Assembly: GCA_034003585.1 (NCBI GenBank)
Contig: JAVEYH010000001.1
Coordinates: forward strand, 47,602 to 111,601
Direction of reading: 5' to 3'
Length of the DNA stretch: 64,000 nt
DNA from: JAPXSY01 sp034003585
GTDB lineage: Bacteria > Verrucomicrobiota > Kiritimatiellia > RFP12 > UBA1067
Shown here: positions 1-7,169 of the stretch, in pieces
Numbering within the stretch: the stretch's first letter is position 1
Layout of the letters: every line of letters starts with the position of its first letter
Notes under the pieces: generated by a model
Seen by the model: only the letters and a program-made list of their open reading frames with translations
What the model was told of the DNA's origin: nothing
Databases searched by the model: none
Translations under genes and position numbers: made by a program

Positions 1-1428
1 GCTGAGCTTTCGCTGGCGCTGCTGGCGGCGGTCGGCGGCCTGATCGCGCTGCCCCAGGGCCTGCTGTTCTGCGCCGTGTTTCTGATCCTCAGCTCCTGCG
101 TGGCCCTGCCGTTCCTCTCCGACCGGGTTTGGGGCCGGGACGGCTGCGGCGGGGCGGGCGGCGGAAGCGGGCCGGAACCGGCGCGGCTGGCGTTCCGTTT
201 TTCTTCGCGGCAGGCGGCGCAGCTCATGGCGAACCGGGTTGTCGAACTGTTCGAGGATGAGGGCTTTTACGCGCAGGTGCTGAACCGGCACCACATGCTC
301 TACCGCATCAGCCGCGAGACCCAGGTGATTCATCTCCAGAGCCGCGACGGGGAGATCGCGTTCGAGTGCGGCGAACGCGAGCGCGCGCTGGTGAATACGG
401 TGATGCTTGAGGCGCTTTCCGACATCGAGGGGAGCCTCCGCGCACTGCGGCGACCGCTGGATGACGTGCTGCTGAGGAAAAATATGCAGGCGCCGGAGGC
501 GGCCGCGGCCGGAACCGCGGGTGTGCTGCGGAACCGCCTGTTTCCCGAGACCTGCCGTCCGCGGCTGCTGGCCTCCACCCCGGCGGGCGCGGTCGCCGAA
601 CTCGTCAACCTGTTGTGTGAGAGCGGACTGGTCACGGACCGGGACCGCGCGCTGCAGGCGGTTTTGGATCGCGAGCAGAATCTCTCCACGGGCCTGGAGC
701 ACGGGGTGGCCCTGCCGCACGCCCGCACGGATGCCGTAACGCGCCTGGTGTGCGCGGTCGGCCTGAAGAAAGAGGGCCTGGCGTATGACACTCTGGACGG
801 CCGCCCTGCCCGTATCGTGGCGCTGGTGCTGGCTCCCGAACAGGCGGCGGCGCCGCAGTTGCAGGTAATCGCGCACCTGTGCCGGCTGCTGGACGGGCGC
901 GGACGCGCCGCCCTGCTGGCGTGCGAGACGCCGGACGACATGTACGCGGCGCTCACCGGCGGCCGTGCCGGCGCGGCCGCCGGCGCGCGGCAGACGATTC
1001 TGGCGCGCTGCCTCCGCTGGCAGAGCGTCGCCCTCGATTTCGATGCGGAGGACCGGCAGCAGGGGCTCGCCCTGCTGTTGGCGCTCTGCGCGCGCAGCGG
1101 CGCGGTCAACGCGCTGCCGGAGGCGCTGGCGGACATCCGCCGCTGCGCGGAGACGCCGCCGGTTTGGATCGGCGGGGAGGTCGCGGTGTTCCCGGTGCGG
1201 ACGGGGCATGTCGACCGCATGGTCGCGGCGGTGGGGATCGCTCCCGCGGCGCGCGCTCCCGGCGGAGGTCCGCGCGTGTGGGTGATGGTGCTGTATCCGG
1301 AATCCGAGGCCGTTGCCTACGCCGAGGCGGAGGCCGAGCTGCGGCAGCACTTGACCGGCCGGACGCTGGACGGGTTGTTGGCCGCGAAAACCGGTCACGA
1401 GGCGTTCGCGCTGCTCGCGGGCGGGTGA
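1..1428 (+). CDS. Membrane antiporter-like protein with C-terminal tandem PTS EIIA domains (5' end missing)
   Basis: The reading frame is open from the first base, so the gene begins upstream of the window. Translated nt 1-115 is strongly hydrophobic and looks like the last membrane helices of a cation:proton antiporter. A soluble linker follows, then a fructose-type EIIA domain (about nt 560-950) with the phospho-acceptor motif LPHARTD, His codon at 718-720. A second stretch (about nt 1080-1420) matches the same layout but reads AVFPVRTG where the first has ALPHARTD, so the acceptor His is lost. Antiporters of the KefB/NhaP type with a C-terminal EIIA_2 domain are known; the tandem degenerate copy is what I see here. 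The transported ion cannot be told. The likely role is ion transport gated by PTS phosphorylation. Confidence 0.7.
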   Translation, partial: AELSLALLAAVGGLIALPQGLLFCAVFLILSSCVALPFLSDRVWGRDGCGGAGGGSGPEPARLAFRFSSRQAAQLMANRVVELFEDEGFYAQVLNRHHMLYRISRETQVIHLQSRDGEIAFECGERERALVNTVMLEALSDIEGSLRALRRPLDDVLLRKNMQAPEAAAAGTAGVLRNRLFPETCRPRLLASTPAGAVAELVNLLCESGLVTDRDRALQAVLDREQNLSTGLEHGVALPHARTDAVTRLVCAVGLKKEGLAYDTLDGRPARIVALVLAPEQAAAPQLQVIAHLCRLLDGRGRAALLACETPDDMYAALTGGRAGAAAGARQTILARCLRWQSVALDFDAEDRQQGLALLLALCARSGAVNALPEALADIRRCAETPPVWIGGEVAVFPVRTGHVDRMVAAVGIAPAARAPGGGPRVWVMVLYPESEAVAYAEAEAELRQHLTGRTLDGLLAAKTGHEAFALLAGG

Positions 1429-1532
1429 CGGAAAGGTTGGGATCAGCCCGCCGCGCGGCAGCGCCGTGAACAAACGGGGGGCAACGGGACGTTCCGCGCG
1501 CGACGCGCAACGATCCAAGGGGAAGGGGAGGC

Positions 1533-2279
1533 ATGCGGTTAACACTCGTCATACCGGTCTATCGGGAACACCGGCGGTTGAGGGGGACGCTGGAACGGGT
1601 CGCGGCGTTCATCCGCGACACCGCCGAGGTGACGGTTGACGCGATCCTGGTGGATGACGGTTCGCCCGACCGGTGTTCGGATGTGGCGCGCGAGTTCATC
1701 GCCGCTTCGGGCAGCGACCGGATCCGGCTGCTGGGGTACGCGGTCAACCGGGGCAAGGGCTACGCGGTCCGGACCGGCGTGCTGGCGGCGGAGGGCGATC
1801 TGATCCTGATGTCGGATGCCGACCTCTCGACGCCGTTGGAAGAGTGGGTCCGGTTGAAGGAGGCGGTGGATGCGGGCGCGGCGATCGCCTGCGGGTCGCG
1901 GGCGGTCCGCGGCGCGCATATTCTCACGCCCCCGCCGCTGCACCGCAGGGTGTTGAGCCGGGTTTTCAACCGCCTGGTGCGGCTCGCCGGGGTCCACGGC
2001 ATGCGCGACACGCAATGCGGGTTCAAACTGTTCCGGCGGGAGGCGGCCCGCGAGGTGTTCAGCCGTTCGCGCATCGACCGCTTCGCCTTTGATGTCGAGA
2101 TCATCGCGTTGGCGCGGGATTTGGGGTACCGGGTCGTGGAGGTTCCGGTGAGCTGGGATTATGGCGGACACTCGACGGTGCGGATCTTCTCCAGCGGGGG
2201 CCGGATGCTGCTGGATGTGCTGCTGCTGGCTTTGCGGCGCGCGGTCTCGCGAAAACCGCGCGCGCCCGAGGCGGGATGA
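1533..2279 (+). CDS. Family 2 glycosyltransferase, dolichyl-phosphate glucosyltransferase-like
   Basis: A 248-residue GT-A fold protein. The N-terminus LVIPVYREHRR, the nucleotide-binding LVDDGSPD (about residues 39-46), and the metal-binding DAD (95-97, in SDADLSTP) are those of GT2 enzymes of the ALG5/dolichyl- or undecaprenyl-phosphate sugar transferase group. The later TQCGFKLFRR and VEVPVSWDYGGHS also fit that group. There is no obvious membrane tail, so it is probably a peripheral enzyme transferring a sugar from a nucleotide donor to a lipid phosphate. The ATG at 1533 follows a strong purine-rich ribosome site (AAGGGGAAGGGGAGG). It stands alone, 104 nt after the antiporter gene. The acceptor lipid is an inference. 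Confidence 0.85.
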   Translation: MRLTLVIPVYREHRRLRGTLERVAAFIRDTAEVTVDAILVDDGSPDRCSDVAREFIAASGSDRIRLLGYAVNRGKGYAVRTGVLAAEGDLILMSDADLSTPLEEWVRLKEAVDAGAAIACGSRAVRGAHILTPPPLHRRVLSRVFNRLVRLAGVHGMRDTQCGFKLFRREAAREVFSRSRIDRFAFDVEIIALARDLGYRVVEVPVSWDYGGHSTVRIFSSGGRMLLDVLLLALRRAVSRKPRAPEAG

Positions 2280-2306
2280 TCGGAAGAAAAGGGTGTGGGC
2301 TCGGAC

Positions 2307-2337
2307 TTGACATAAAACCATAAATATGCTTTTCTAT
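2307..2337 (+). promoter_or_regulatory. Candidate promoter of the toxin-antitoxin pair
   Basis: A perfect TTGACA lies at 2307-2312 in an AT-rich island, followed by TTCTAT at 2332-2337 (19-nt spacer) or TATGCT nearer. The ATG at 2342 is only a few bases on. The spacing is not ideal, so the -10 assignment is uncertain. Confidence 0.45.
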
Positions 2338-2341
2338 CCGC

Positions 2342-2620
2342 ATGAGAACCACGATCGACATTCCGGATACGCTCTATCGGCAGGTGAAATCGAGAAGCGC
2401 CATGTGCGGAGAGACAATGCGCACTGTGCTCATTCGGCTGTTCACGGGATGGGTGAACGGCGAGGTTCATTATCCGGAACAGAAGGCCGAAGCCCGTTCT
2501 GTGCGGGAACGGCCGACCTGGTACGGATGCCTCGGCGGAAAAATCAACCCCACTGTTCCGCACGACATGGATGCGGTTCGTACGAGCGTGGCGGCGGCGA
2601 GGAAGCGTGGCGGACAATGA
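2342..2620 (+). CDS. VapB-like antitoxin
   Basis: A 92-residue protein starting MRTTIDIPDTLYRQVKSRSA, a typical ribbon-helix-helix N-terminus that would bind its own promoter. The C-terminal half (about residues 45-92) has no recognisable fold and would be the toxin-contacting part. Its stop codon overlaps the ATG of the PIN-domain gene (ATGA), the usual layout of a vapBC operon. The base composition is more AT-rich than in the flanking genes, which fits a mobile module. The family call rests on the N-terminus and the context. Confidence 0.7.
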   Translation: MRTTIDIPDTLYRQVKSRSAMCGETMRTVLIRLFTGWVNGEVHYPEQKAEARSVRERPTWYGCLGGKINPTVPHDMDAVRTSVAAARKRGGQ

Positions 2621-3027
2621 ATTGCGGGCTTGACACATCGATCCTGCTTCGTTTGTTGACCGGCCAGCCGGAAGGACTCGCCGCGGAGGCCGTCGCCAGA
2701 CTTGAGACGTTATGGAAGACCGGCGGGTGCTGTGCGGTTAGCGATATGGTTTTGGCTGAAACGTATTATGCGGCCCACTTTCACTACGGCGTCGAAAAGC
2801 AGGATGTGCTTGACGCGCTGCGTACCTTATCCTTGGATGACCGGTTTCGTTTTTCCGATCAGGCCAAGCGCGTGTTGAACATTCCCGATCTTGCCCGGTC
2901 CAAGCCCGGTTTCGTCGACCGGTTGATCCATCAGGGTTATCAGTCTGAGGGGATCCTGATGTATACCTGTGAGAAAGCCGCCGCGCGTCTCGGTGACGTG
3001 GTGGTGATCCGGGCAAATCGCGTTTGA
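2617..3027 (+). CDS. VapC-like PIN-domain ribonuclease toxin
   Basis: A 136-residue PIN domain. The first acidic residue is Asp6 in GLDTSILLRLL, the second is the Glu in VLAETYYA (about residue 47), with further acidic positions in FVDRLI and TCEKAAARLGD near the end. VapC toxins use such a carboxylate cluster to bind Mg2+ and cut RNA, often tRNA. The last motif has Glu where TFD is common in the family. The ATG at 2617 overlaps the antitoxin stop. An in-frame upstream start exists but would run through the antitoxin gene, so it was not used. Confidence 0.75.
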   Translation: MNCGLDTSILLRLLTGQPEGLAAEAVARLETLWKTGGCCAVSDMVLAETYYAAHFHYGVEKQDVLDALRTLSLDDRFRFSDQAKRVLNIPDLARSKPGFVDRLIHQGYQSEGILMYTCEKAAARLGDVVVIRANRV

Positions 3028-3047
3028 GGCATTACGGATGGCCCCCC

Positions 3048-3081
3048 CGGGTGCGATGCAACGTTGTTGAATCCGCACCCG
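3048..3081 (+). terminator. Inverted repeat after the toxin gene
   Basis: CGGGTGCG (3048-3055) pairs with CGCACCCG (3074-3081) across an 18-nt loop, 21 nt after the toxin stop codon. There is no U-run, so it is at best a weak or factor-assisted terminator. Confidence 0.35.
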
Positions 3082-3202
3082 CACCGTAAGGAGGATTTAG
3101 GAGGGAGGAGTTAGGAGTTGCAATACCCTTTGTCGTGTGTCGTTTTTATGCGGCCTTGCCGTGTCAGGGGGGTTCCTTTATACTTTTGCGCATCTTGACC
3201 TC

Positions 3203-3224
3203 CCGCGCGCCGTGTGGTGCGCGG
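3203..3224 (+). promoter_or_regulatory. Stable hairpin in the ileS leader
   Basis: CCGCGCGCC (3203-3211) pairs with GGTGCGCGG (3216-3224) with one G-U pair and a GTGT loop. It sits directly before the purine-rich GAGAGGGG and 24 nt ahead of the ileS ATG, so it could influence translation start. No T-box elements are visible. Confidence 0.35.
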
Positions 3225-3247
3225 AGAGGGGAAATGAGTGAAATCTT

Positions 3248-6200
3248 ATGTTTGAGCCCGTATCGAATAAAGCCGATTTTCCCGGCATGGAACGTGACAT
3301 GCTGGCGTTTTGGGAATCGCACGACACCTTCCGGAAAAGCTTGGAGCAGCGCCGGGGCCAACGCGAGTATGTTTTTTATGACGGTCCGCCCTTCGCGACC
3401 GGGTTGCCGCACTACGGGCATTTGCTGGCGGGCACGATCAAGGATATCGTGCCGCGGTATCAGACGATGCGCGGCCACCATGTGGAGCGCCGGTTCGGCT
3501 GGGATTGCCACGGGCTGCCGATCGAGGCGCTGGCGCAGGAGGCCCTGGGGGTCAGCGGCGCGCAGGCGATCCGGGAGTTCGGCGTCGCCGCCTTTAACGA
3601 GCAGTGCCGCTCCATGGTGCTCACGTATGTCGGGGAGTGGCGCAAGACGGTCACGCGCATGGGACGCTGGGTCGATTTCGACAACGATTACAAAACCATG
3701 GACCCCGGGTTCATGGAGAGCATCTGGTGGGTGTTCAAGCGGCTCTGGGAGCAGGGGCGCATTTATAAATCCTACCGGATCATGCCGTACAGCTGGAAAC
3801 TCAGCACGCCGCTCAGCAATTTCGAGGCGGGCAGTAACTACAAGGACGTGCAGGATCCCGCGGTGACCGTCCGCGTGCGCGTGCGCTCGGGCGCCGAGCC
3901 CGCCTGGGGCGAGACCCATCTGCTGATTTGGACGACCACGCCGTGGACCCTGCCCGAGAATCTGGCGATCTGCGCCGGCCCGGAGATCGACTACGCGGTG
4001 GTGCGCGACCGCGAGGATGACGCCGTCTTCGTGCTGGCGGAGGCCCGGCTCCCGGCGTATTACAAGGATGCGGGCGCGTATGAGGTGTTGGCGCGCCTCA
4101 GGGGCGAGGCGTTGCGGGAGTGGACCTACGAGCCGATTTTCCCCCATTTCGCGGAGTACCGGACCGCGGGCGCGTTCCGTGTGCTGACCGACGGCTTCGT
4201 GAGCACGGAGGACGGGACCGGGCTGGTCCACATGGCGCCGGCGTACGGCGAGGACGATTTCCGGGTCTGCCAGCAGGCCGGCCTGACCGTCATCGCGGAT
4301 CCGCTGGACGCGGCATGTTGTTTCACCGACGCGGTGCCCGAGTGTCAGGGGCGGTTCTGCAAGGATTGTGACAAGGATCTGATCAAGTGGCTCAAGCGTG
4401 AGGGCAAACTGGTGCATCAGACCACCGTGACGCACAGTTATCCCTTCTGCGACCGCACGGACACGCCGCTCATCTACCGCGCCATCGAGGCGTGGTACGT
4501 GCGCGTCGAGGACCTGCATGAGCGGCTGACGCGCAACAACGGCACGGTTCGCTGGATGCCGGAGTATGTCGGCGAGAAGCGTTTCGGCAACTGGCTGAAC
4601 GAGGCGCGCGACTGGAACATCAGCCGCAACCGTTTCTGGGGGTCCTGCATTCCGGTCTGGATCAACGAGAACGATCCCGCGGATCAGATCTGCGTGGGTT
4701 CGGTGGCGGAACTGGAACGCCTCTCCGGGGAGCGCGTCACGGATCTGCACAAGCATTTCGTGGACCGCATCGTGATCCGGCGCGGCGGCAAGGTCTACCG
4801 GCGCACGCCCGAGGTGCTTGACTGCTGGTTCGAGTCGGGTTCCATGCCGTACGCGCAGCAGCACTATCCTTTCGGGGAAGGAAGCGGGGAGAAGGGGGAT
4901 GGAGGGGTTGGTGACCGGGACGTCTCCCGGTTCTTCCCCGCGGATTTCATCGCCGAGGGGTTGGACCAGACCCGCGGCTGGTTCTACACGCTGATGGTGC
5001 TGGGGACCTGCCTCTTCGACCAGTCGCCCTTCAAGAACGTGGTCGTCAACGGTCTCGTTCTGGCCGAGGACGGCAAGAAGATGTCCAAACGCCTCAAAAA
5101 CTACCCGGACCCGGCGCACATTCTCGAAGCGTACGGTGCCGACGCGCTGCGGCTTTACATGATTTATTCGCCGGTGGTGCGCGCCGAAAACCTGCGTTTC
5201 TCCGAAACCGGCGTGAAACAGATTCTGCGTGATCTGCTGATCCCGTGGTGGAACGCCTACAGTTTTTTCGTCACGTACGCGAACGTCGACCGGTTCGGCG
5301 ATGCCGAGGTGGTCCGGCCCGCCAGCCCGAATGTGCTGGACCGGTGGATCGTCAGCTCGCTCGAGACGCTGATCCGGGATGTGACCGTGGCGATGGACGG
5401 GTACGACCTGCAGCGCTCCGTGCGCCCGTTCGTCACGTTCGTCGAGGATCTGACCAACTGGTACATCCGGCGGAGCCGCCGCCGCTTCTGGAAATCGCAG
5501 AACGATGAGGACAAGACGCACGCCTACCGGACCCTGCGCTATGTGCTGGTGCAACTTTGCCAGGTGGCCGCGCCGTTCACGCCGTTCATCAGCGAGGCGA
5601 TCTACCGCAACCTGCGCGGTGCCTCCATGCCCGAATCGGTGCATCTCTGCGATTTCCCACAGGCGTATGCGGCGGGCCGCGATGAGGCGCTGGAAAGCGC
5701 GATGGCCCGGGTGCAGCAGGTGGTGCGGCTCGGCCGCCAGTTGCGCACCGAGAACGACCTGAAAGTCCGGCAGCCGCTCGCGGTGCTCCATGTGGTGTCC
5801 GGGAACGCCGGTCTCCGCGCGATGCTGCAGGGGTACGAGGATCTGATCACCGATGAGCTGAACATCAAGACCGTGGCGTACGGGGAAGACGAGACCGTCA
5901 TGGCCGATGTCTCGGTGAAAGCCGATTTCCGTCAGTTGGGCCCCCGGGTCGGCTCCCGCATGAAGGCGGTCGCGGCGGCCATCGCCGGCCTTCCCGCCGC
6001 CCAGGCCGCCGCGCTGGCCGCGGGCCGCGAGGTCCTGATTGAGGTCGGGGGCGAAACGATGACGCTGGGCGCCGGGGACGTGGTGGTGCGGCGCACCCCC
6101 AAGGCGGGGATGGTCGTGGCTTCCGAGGACGAGGTGATCGTCGGGATCGAAACCGCGCTGACGCCCGGGCTGATCCGCGAGGGACTGGCGCGCGAGTGGG

Positions 6201-6421
6201 TCAGCCGCGTGCAGAACCTGCGCAAAGAAGCGGAGTACGAGGTGACGCAGCGCATCCGGGTTACGGTGGCGTGCGGGGCCGAGGTGCGTGAGGCGATCGA
6301 ACGGCACGCGGACTATGTGAAAGCGGAGACGCTGTGTGAGGACATCCGGTTCGCCGAAGCGCGCGGGCCGGTGGTCGAGTTGAACGGACACGCGGTCGGC
6401 CTGCATGTGGAGAAGGCCTGA
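3248..6421 (+). CDS. ileS: Isoleucyl-tRNA synthetase, type 2 (eukaryote-like)
   Basis: A 1057-residue class I synthetase that charges tRNA-Ile in the cytoplasm. The HIGH-equivalent motif is HYGH (residues 55-58, in GLPHYGHLLAG). The KMSKS-equivalent is in KKMSKRLKNYPDP (about residue 612). The editing (CP1) domain lies between, and the C-terminal half carries the anticodon-binding region. HYGH and KMSKRLKNYPDP are the forms found in eukaryotic and type 2 bacterial IleRS, whereas ordinary bacterial enzymes read KMSKSLGN. Type 2 enzymes are known to be insensitive to mupirocin; that property is inferred here. The ATG is 17 nt after GAGAGGGG. The gene is complete and monocistronic or paired with the small gene that follows. 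Confidence 0.95.
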   Translation: MFEPVSNKADFPGMERDMLAFWESHDTFRKSLEQRRGQREYVFYDGPPFATGLPHYGHLLAGTIKDIVPRYQTMRGHHVERRFGWDCHGLPIEALAQEALGVSGAQAIREFGVAAFNEQCRSMVLTYVGEWRKTVTRMGRWVDFDNDYKTMDPGFMESIWWVFKRLWEQGRIYKSYRIMPYSWKLSTPLSNFEAGSNYKDVQDPAVTVRVRVRSGAEPAWGETHLLIWTTTPWTLPENLAICAGPEIDYAVVRDREDDAVFVLAEARLPAYYKDAGAYEVLARLRGEALREWTYEPIFPHFAEYRTAGAFRVLTDGFVSTEDGTGLVHMAPAYGEDDFRVCQQAGLTVIADPLDAACCFTDAVPECQGRFCKDCDKDLIKWLKREGKLVHQTTVTHSYPFCDRTDTPLIYRAIEAWYVRVEDLHERLTRNNGTVRWMPEYVGEKRFGNWLNEARDWNISRNRFWGSCIPVWINENDPADQICVGSVAELERLSGERVTDLHKHFVDRIVIRRGGKVYRRTPEVLDCWFESGSMPYAQQHYPFGEGSGEKGDGGVGDRDVSRFFPADFIAEGLDQTRGWFYTLMVLGTCLFDQSPFKNVVVNGLVLAEDGKKMSKRLKNYPDPAHILEAYGADALRLYMIYSPVVRAENLRFSETGVKQILRDLLIPWWNAYSFFVTYANVDRFGDAEVVRPASPNVLDRWIVSSLETLIRDVTVAMDGYDLQRSVRPFVTFVEDLTNWYIRRSRRRFWKSQNDEDKTHAYRTLRYVLVQLCQVAAPFTPFISEAIYRNLRGASMPESVHLCDFPQAYAAGRDEALESAMARVQQVVRLGRQLRTENDLKVRQPLAVLHVVSGNAGLRAMLQGYEDLITDELNIKTVAYGEDETVMADVSVKADFRQLGPRVGSRMKAVAAAIAGLPAAQAAALAAGREVLIEVGGETMTLGAGDVVVRRTPKAGMVVASEDEVIVGIETALTPGLIREGLAREWVSRVQNLRKEAEYEVTQRIRVTVACGAEVREAIERHADYVKAETLCEDIRFAEARGPVVELNGHAVGLHVEKA

Positions 6422-6464
6422 CGCCGTTGCGGGGCTGAACCCGCGGAAAGGCAGGATTCCCGAT

Positions 6465-6980
6465 ATGGCGACGAGCAACAGACCCGTCAAACGGACAGCC
6501 TTGAAACCGGCCGGGAAAAAAACGGCCGCAACCGCGGCGCGGGCCGCCGCGAAACCGGCATCCCGCAAAGCCGCGCCTGCGGTCCGGCGCCCGGCGGCCC
6601 CGCCGGTCGTGGCGCAAGCACGGCCCGCCGCCGGTTCCCGTGTCCCGTCCCCCGCTGCGGGCGCGCGCCCTCCCGTTGACGCCGCGAGGCCCGCGGCGCC
6701 AACGGCCGGCGCGGCCGCCGGCCCGACCGCGCGAACCTGCCCGCTGGTGTTGGACGGCGAGATCCCGGCCGCGGCGTTCACGCCCAAGGCCTGTTTTACC
6801 TGCGATGAGTTCGACTGCCGGTTCAACGCCGCGGAAGAGGGCTCCGGCGCGCTTCGCAGCCGGCTCTTCGCCTGCGAAGAGGAGGAAGAAGGGGATGAGG
6901 ATGCGTGCGATGCGGATTTCGGCGAAGGGGAGGAGAGTGGGTTCGGCGGGACGGATGAGGAGGGCGATGACCTGTTCTGA
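6465..6980 (+). CDS. Small Lys/Ala/Pro-rich protein with a Cys motif and acidic tail
   Basis: I do not recognise this 171-residue protein. Residues 1-90 are almost only Lys, Arg, Ala and Pro (for example KKTAATAARAAAKPASRKAA), like the tails of histone H1-type or AlgP-like proteins, and could bind nucleic acid. Residues 91-140 hold a compact Cys-containing stretch (CPLVLDG, ACFTCDEFDC, LFACEEE) that might bind a metal. The C-terminus is strongly acidic (EEEEEGDED and on). The ATG at 6465 follows GCGGAAAGG, 44 nt after ileS. The composition makes chance conservation hard to judge; a nucleoid or RNA-linked role is a guess. Confidence 0.6.
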   Translation: MATSNRPVKRTALKPAGKKTAATAARAAAKPASRKAAPAVRRPAAPPVVAQARPAAGSRVPSPAAGARPPVDAARPAAPTAGAAAGPTARTCPLVLDGEIPAAAFTPKACFTCDEFDCRFNAAEEGSGALRSRLFACEEEEEGDEDACDADFGEGEESGFGGTDEEGDDLF

Positions 6981-7024
6981 ATTCCGCGTCTGAAGCCGGC
7001 CGCCCCGGACGGTACGGCCAGCCA

Positions 7025-7044
7025 AAACCGCGTTATCGCGGTTT
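7025..7044 (+). terminator. Short hairpin after the small basic protein
   Basis: AAACCGCG (7025-7032) pairs with CGCGGTTT (7037-7044) around TTAT and is followed by CCGTTCTTTTG. The stem is good but the T-rich tract is broken, so termination is plausible rather than certain. Confidence 0.45.
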
Positions 7045-7074
7045 CCGTTCTTTTGTAGCCGAGGTTCAATTGCC

Positions 7075-7128
7075 GGTAGGGACGGTTCCCCGAACCGTCC
7101 GCGGACGCCTCGGGGAGGCGTCCCTACC
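7075..7128. repeat. Composite inverted repeat (GGTAGGGACG element)
   Basis: Outer arms GGTAGGGACG (7075-7084) and CGTCCCTACC (7119-7128) enclose two smaller hairpins: GACGGTTC/GAACCGTC (7081-7099) and GGACGCCT/AGGCGTCC (7103-7123). The second hairpin recurs nearly unchanged at 31613-31633. This looks like a dispersed intergenic palindromic element. Confidence 0.65.
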
Positions 7129-7169
7129 CGGAACGGCTACATCTTTTGTGATAACGCTCTTGGGGGTGC

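Noticed and set aside
3087..3119. GGAG-rich stretch with AGGAG repeated four times before ileS
   Set aside because: Looks like a multiple ribosome-site or low-complexity repeat but no start codon uses it; 130 nt from ileS.
3164..7069. A very long open frame on the strand opposite ileS
   Set aside because: It has no domain I recognise and is Arg/Pro/His-rich as expected for the reverse of a GC-rich gene; ileS explains the region fully.
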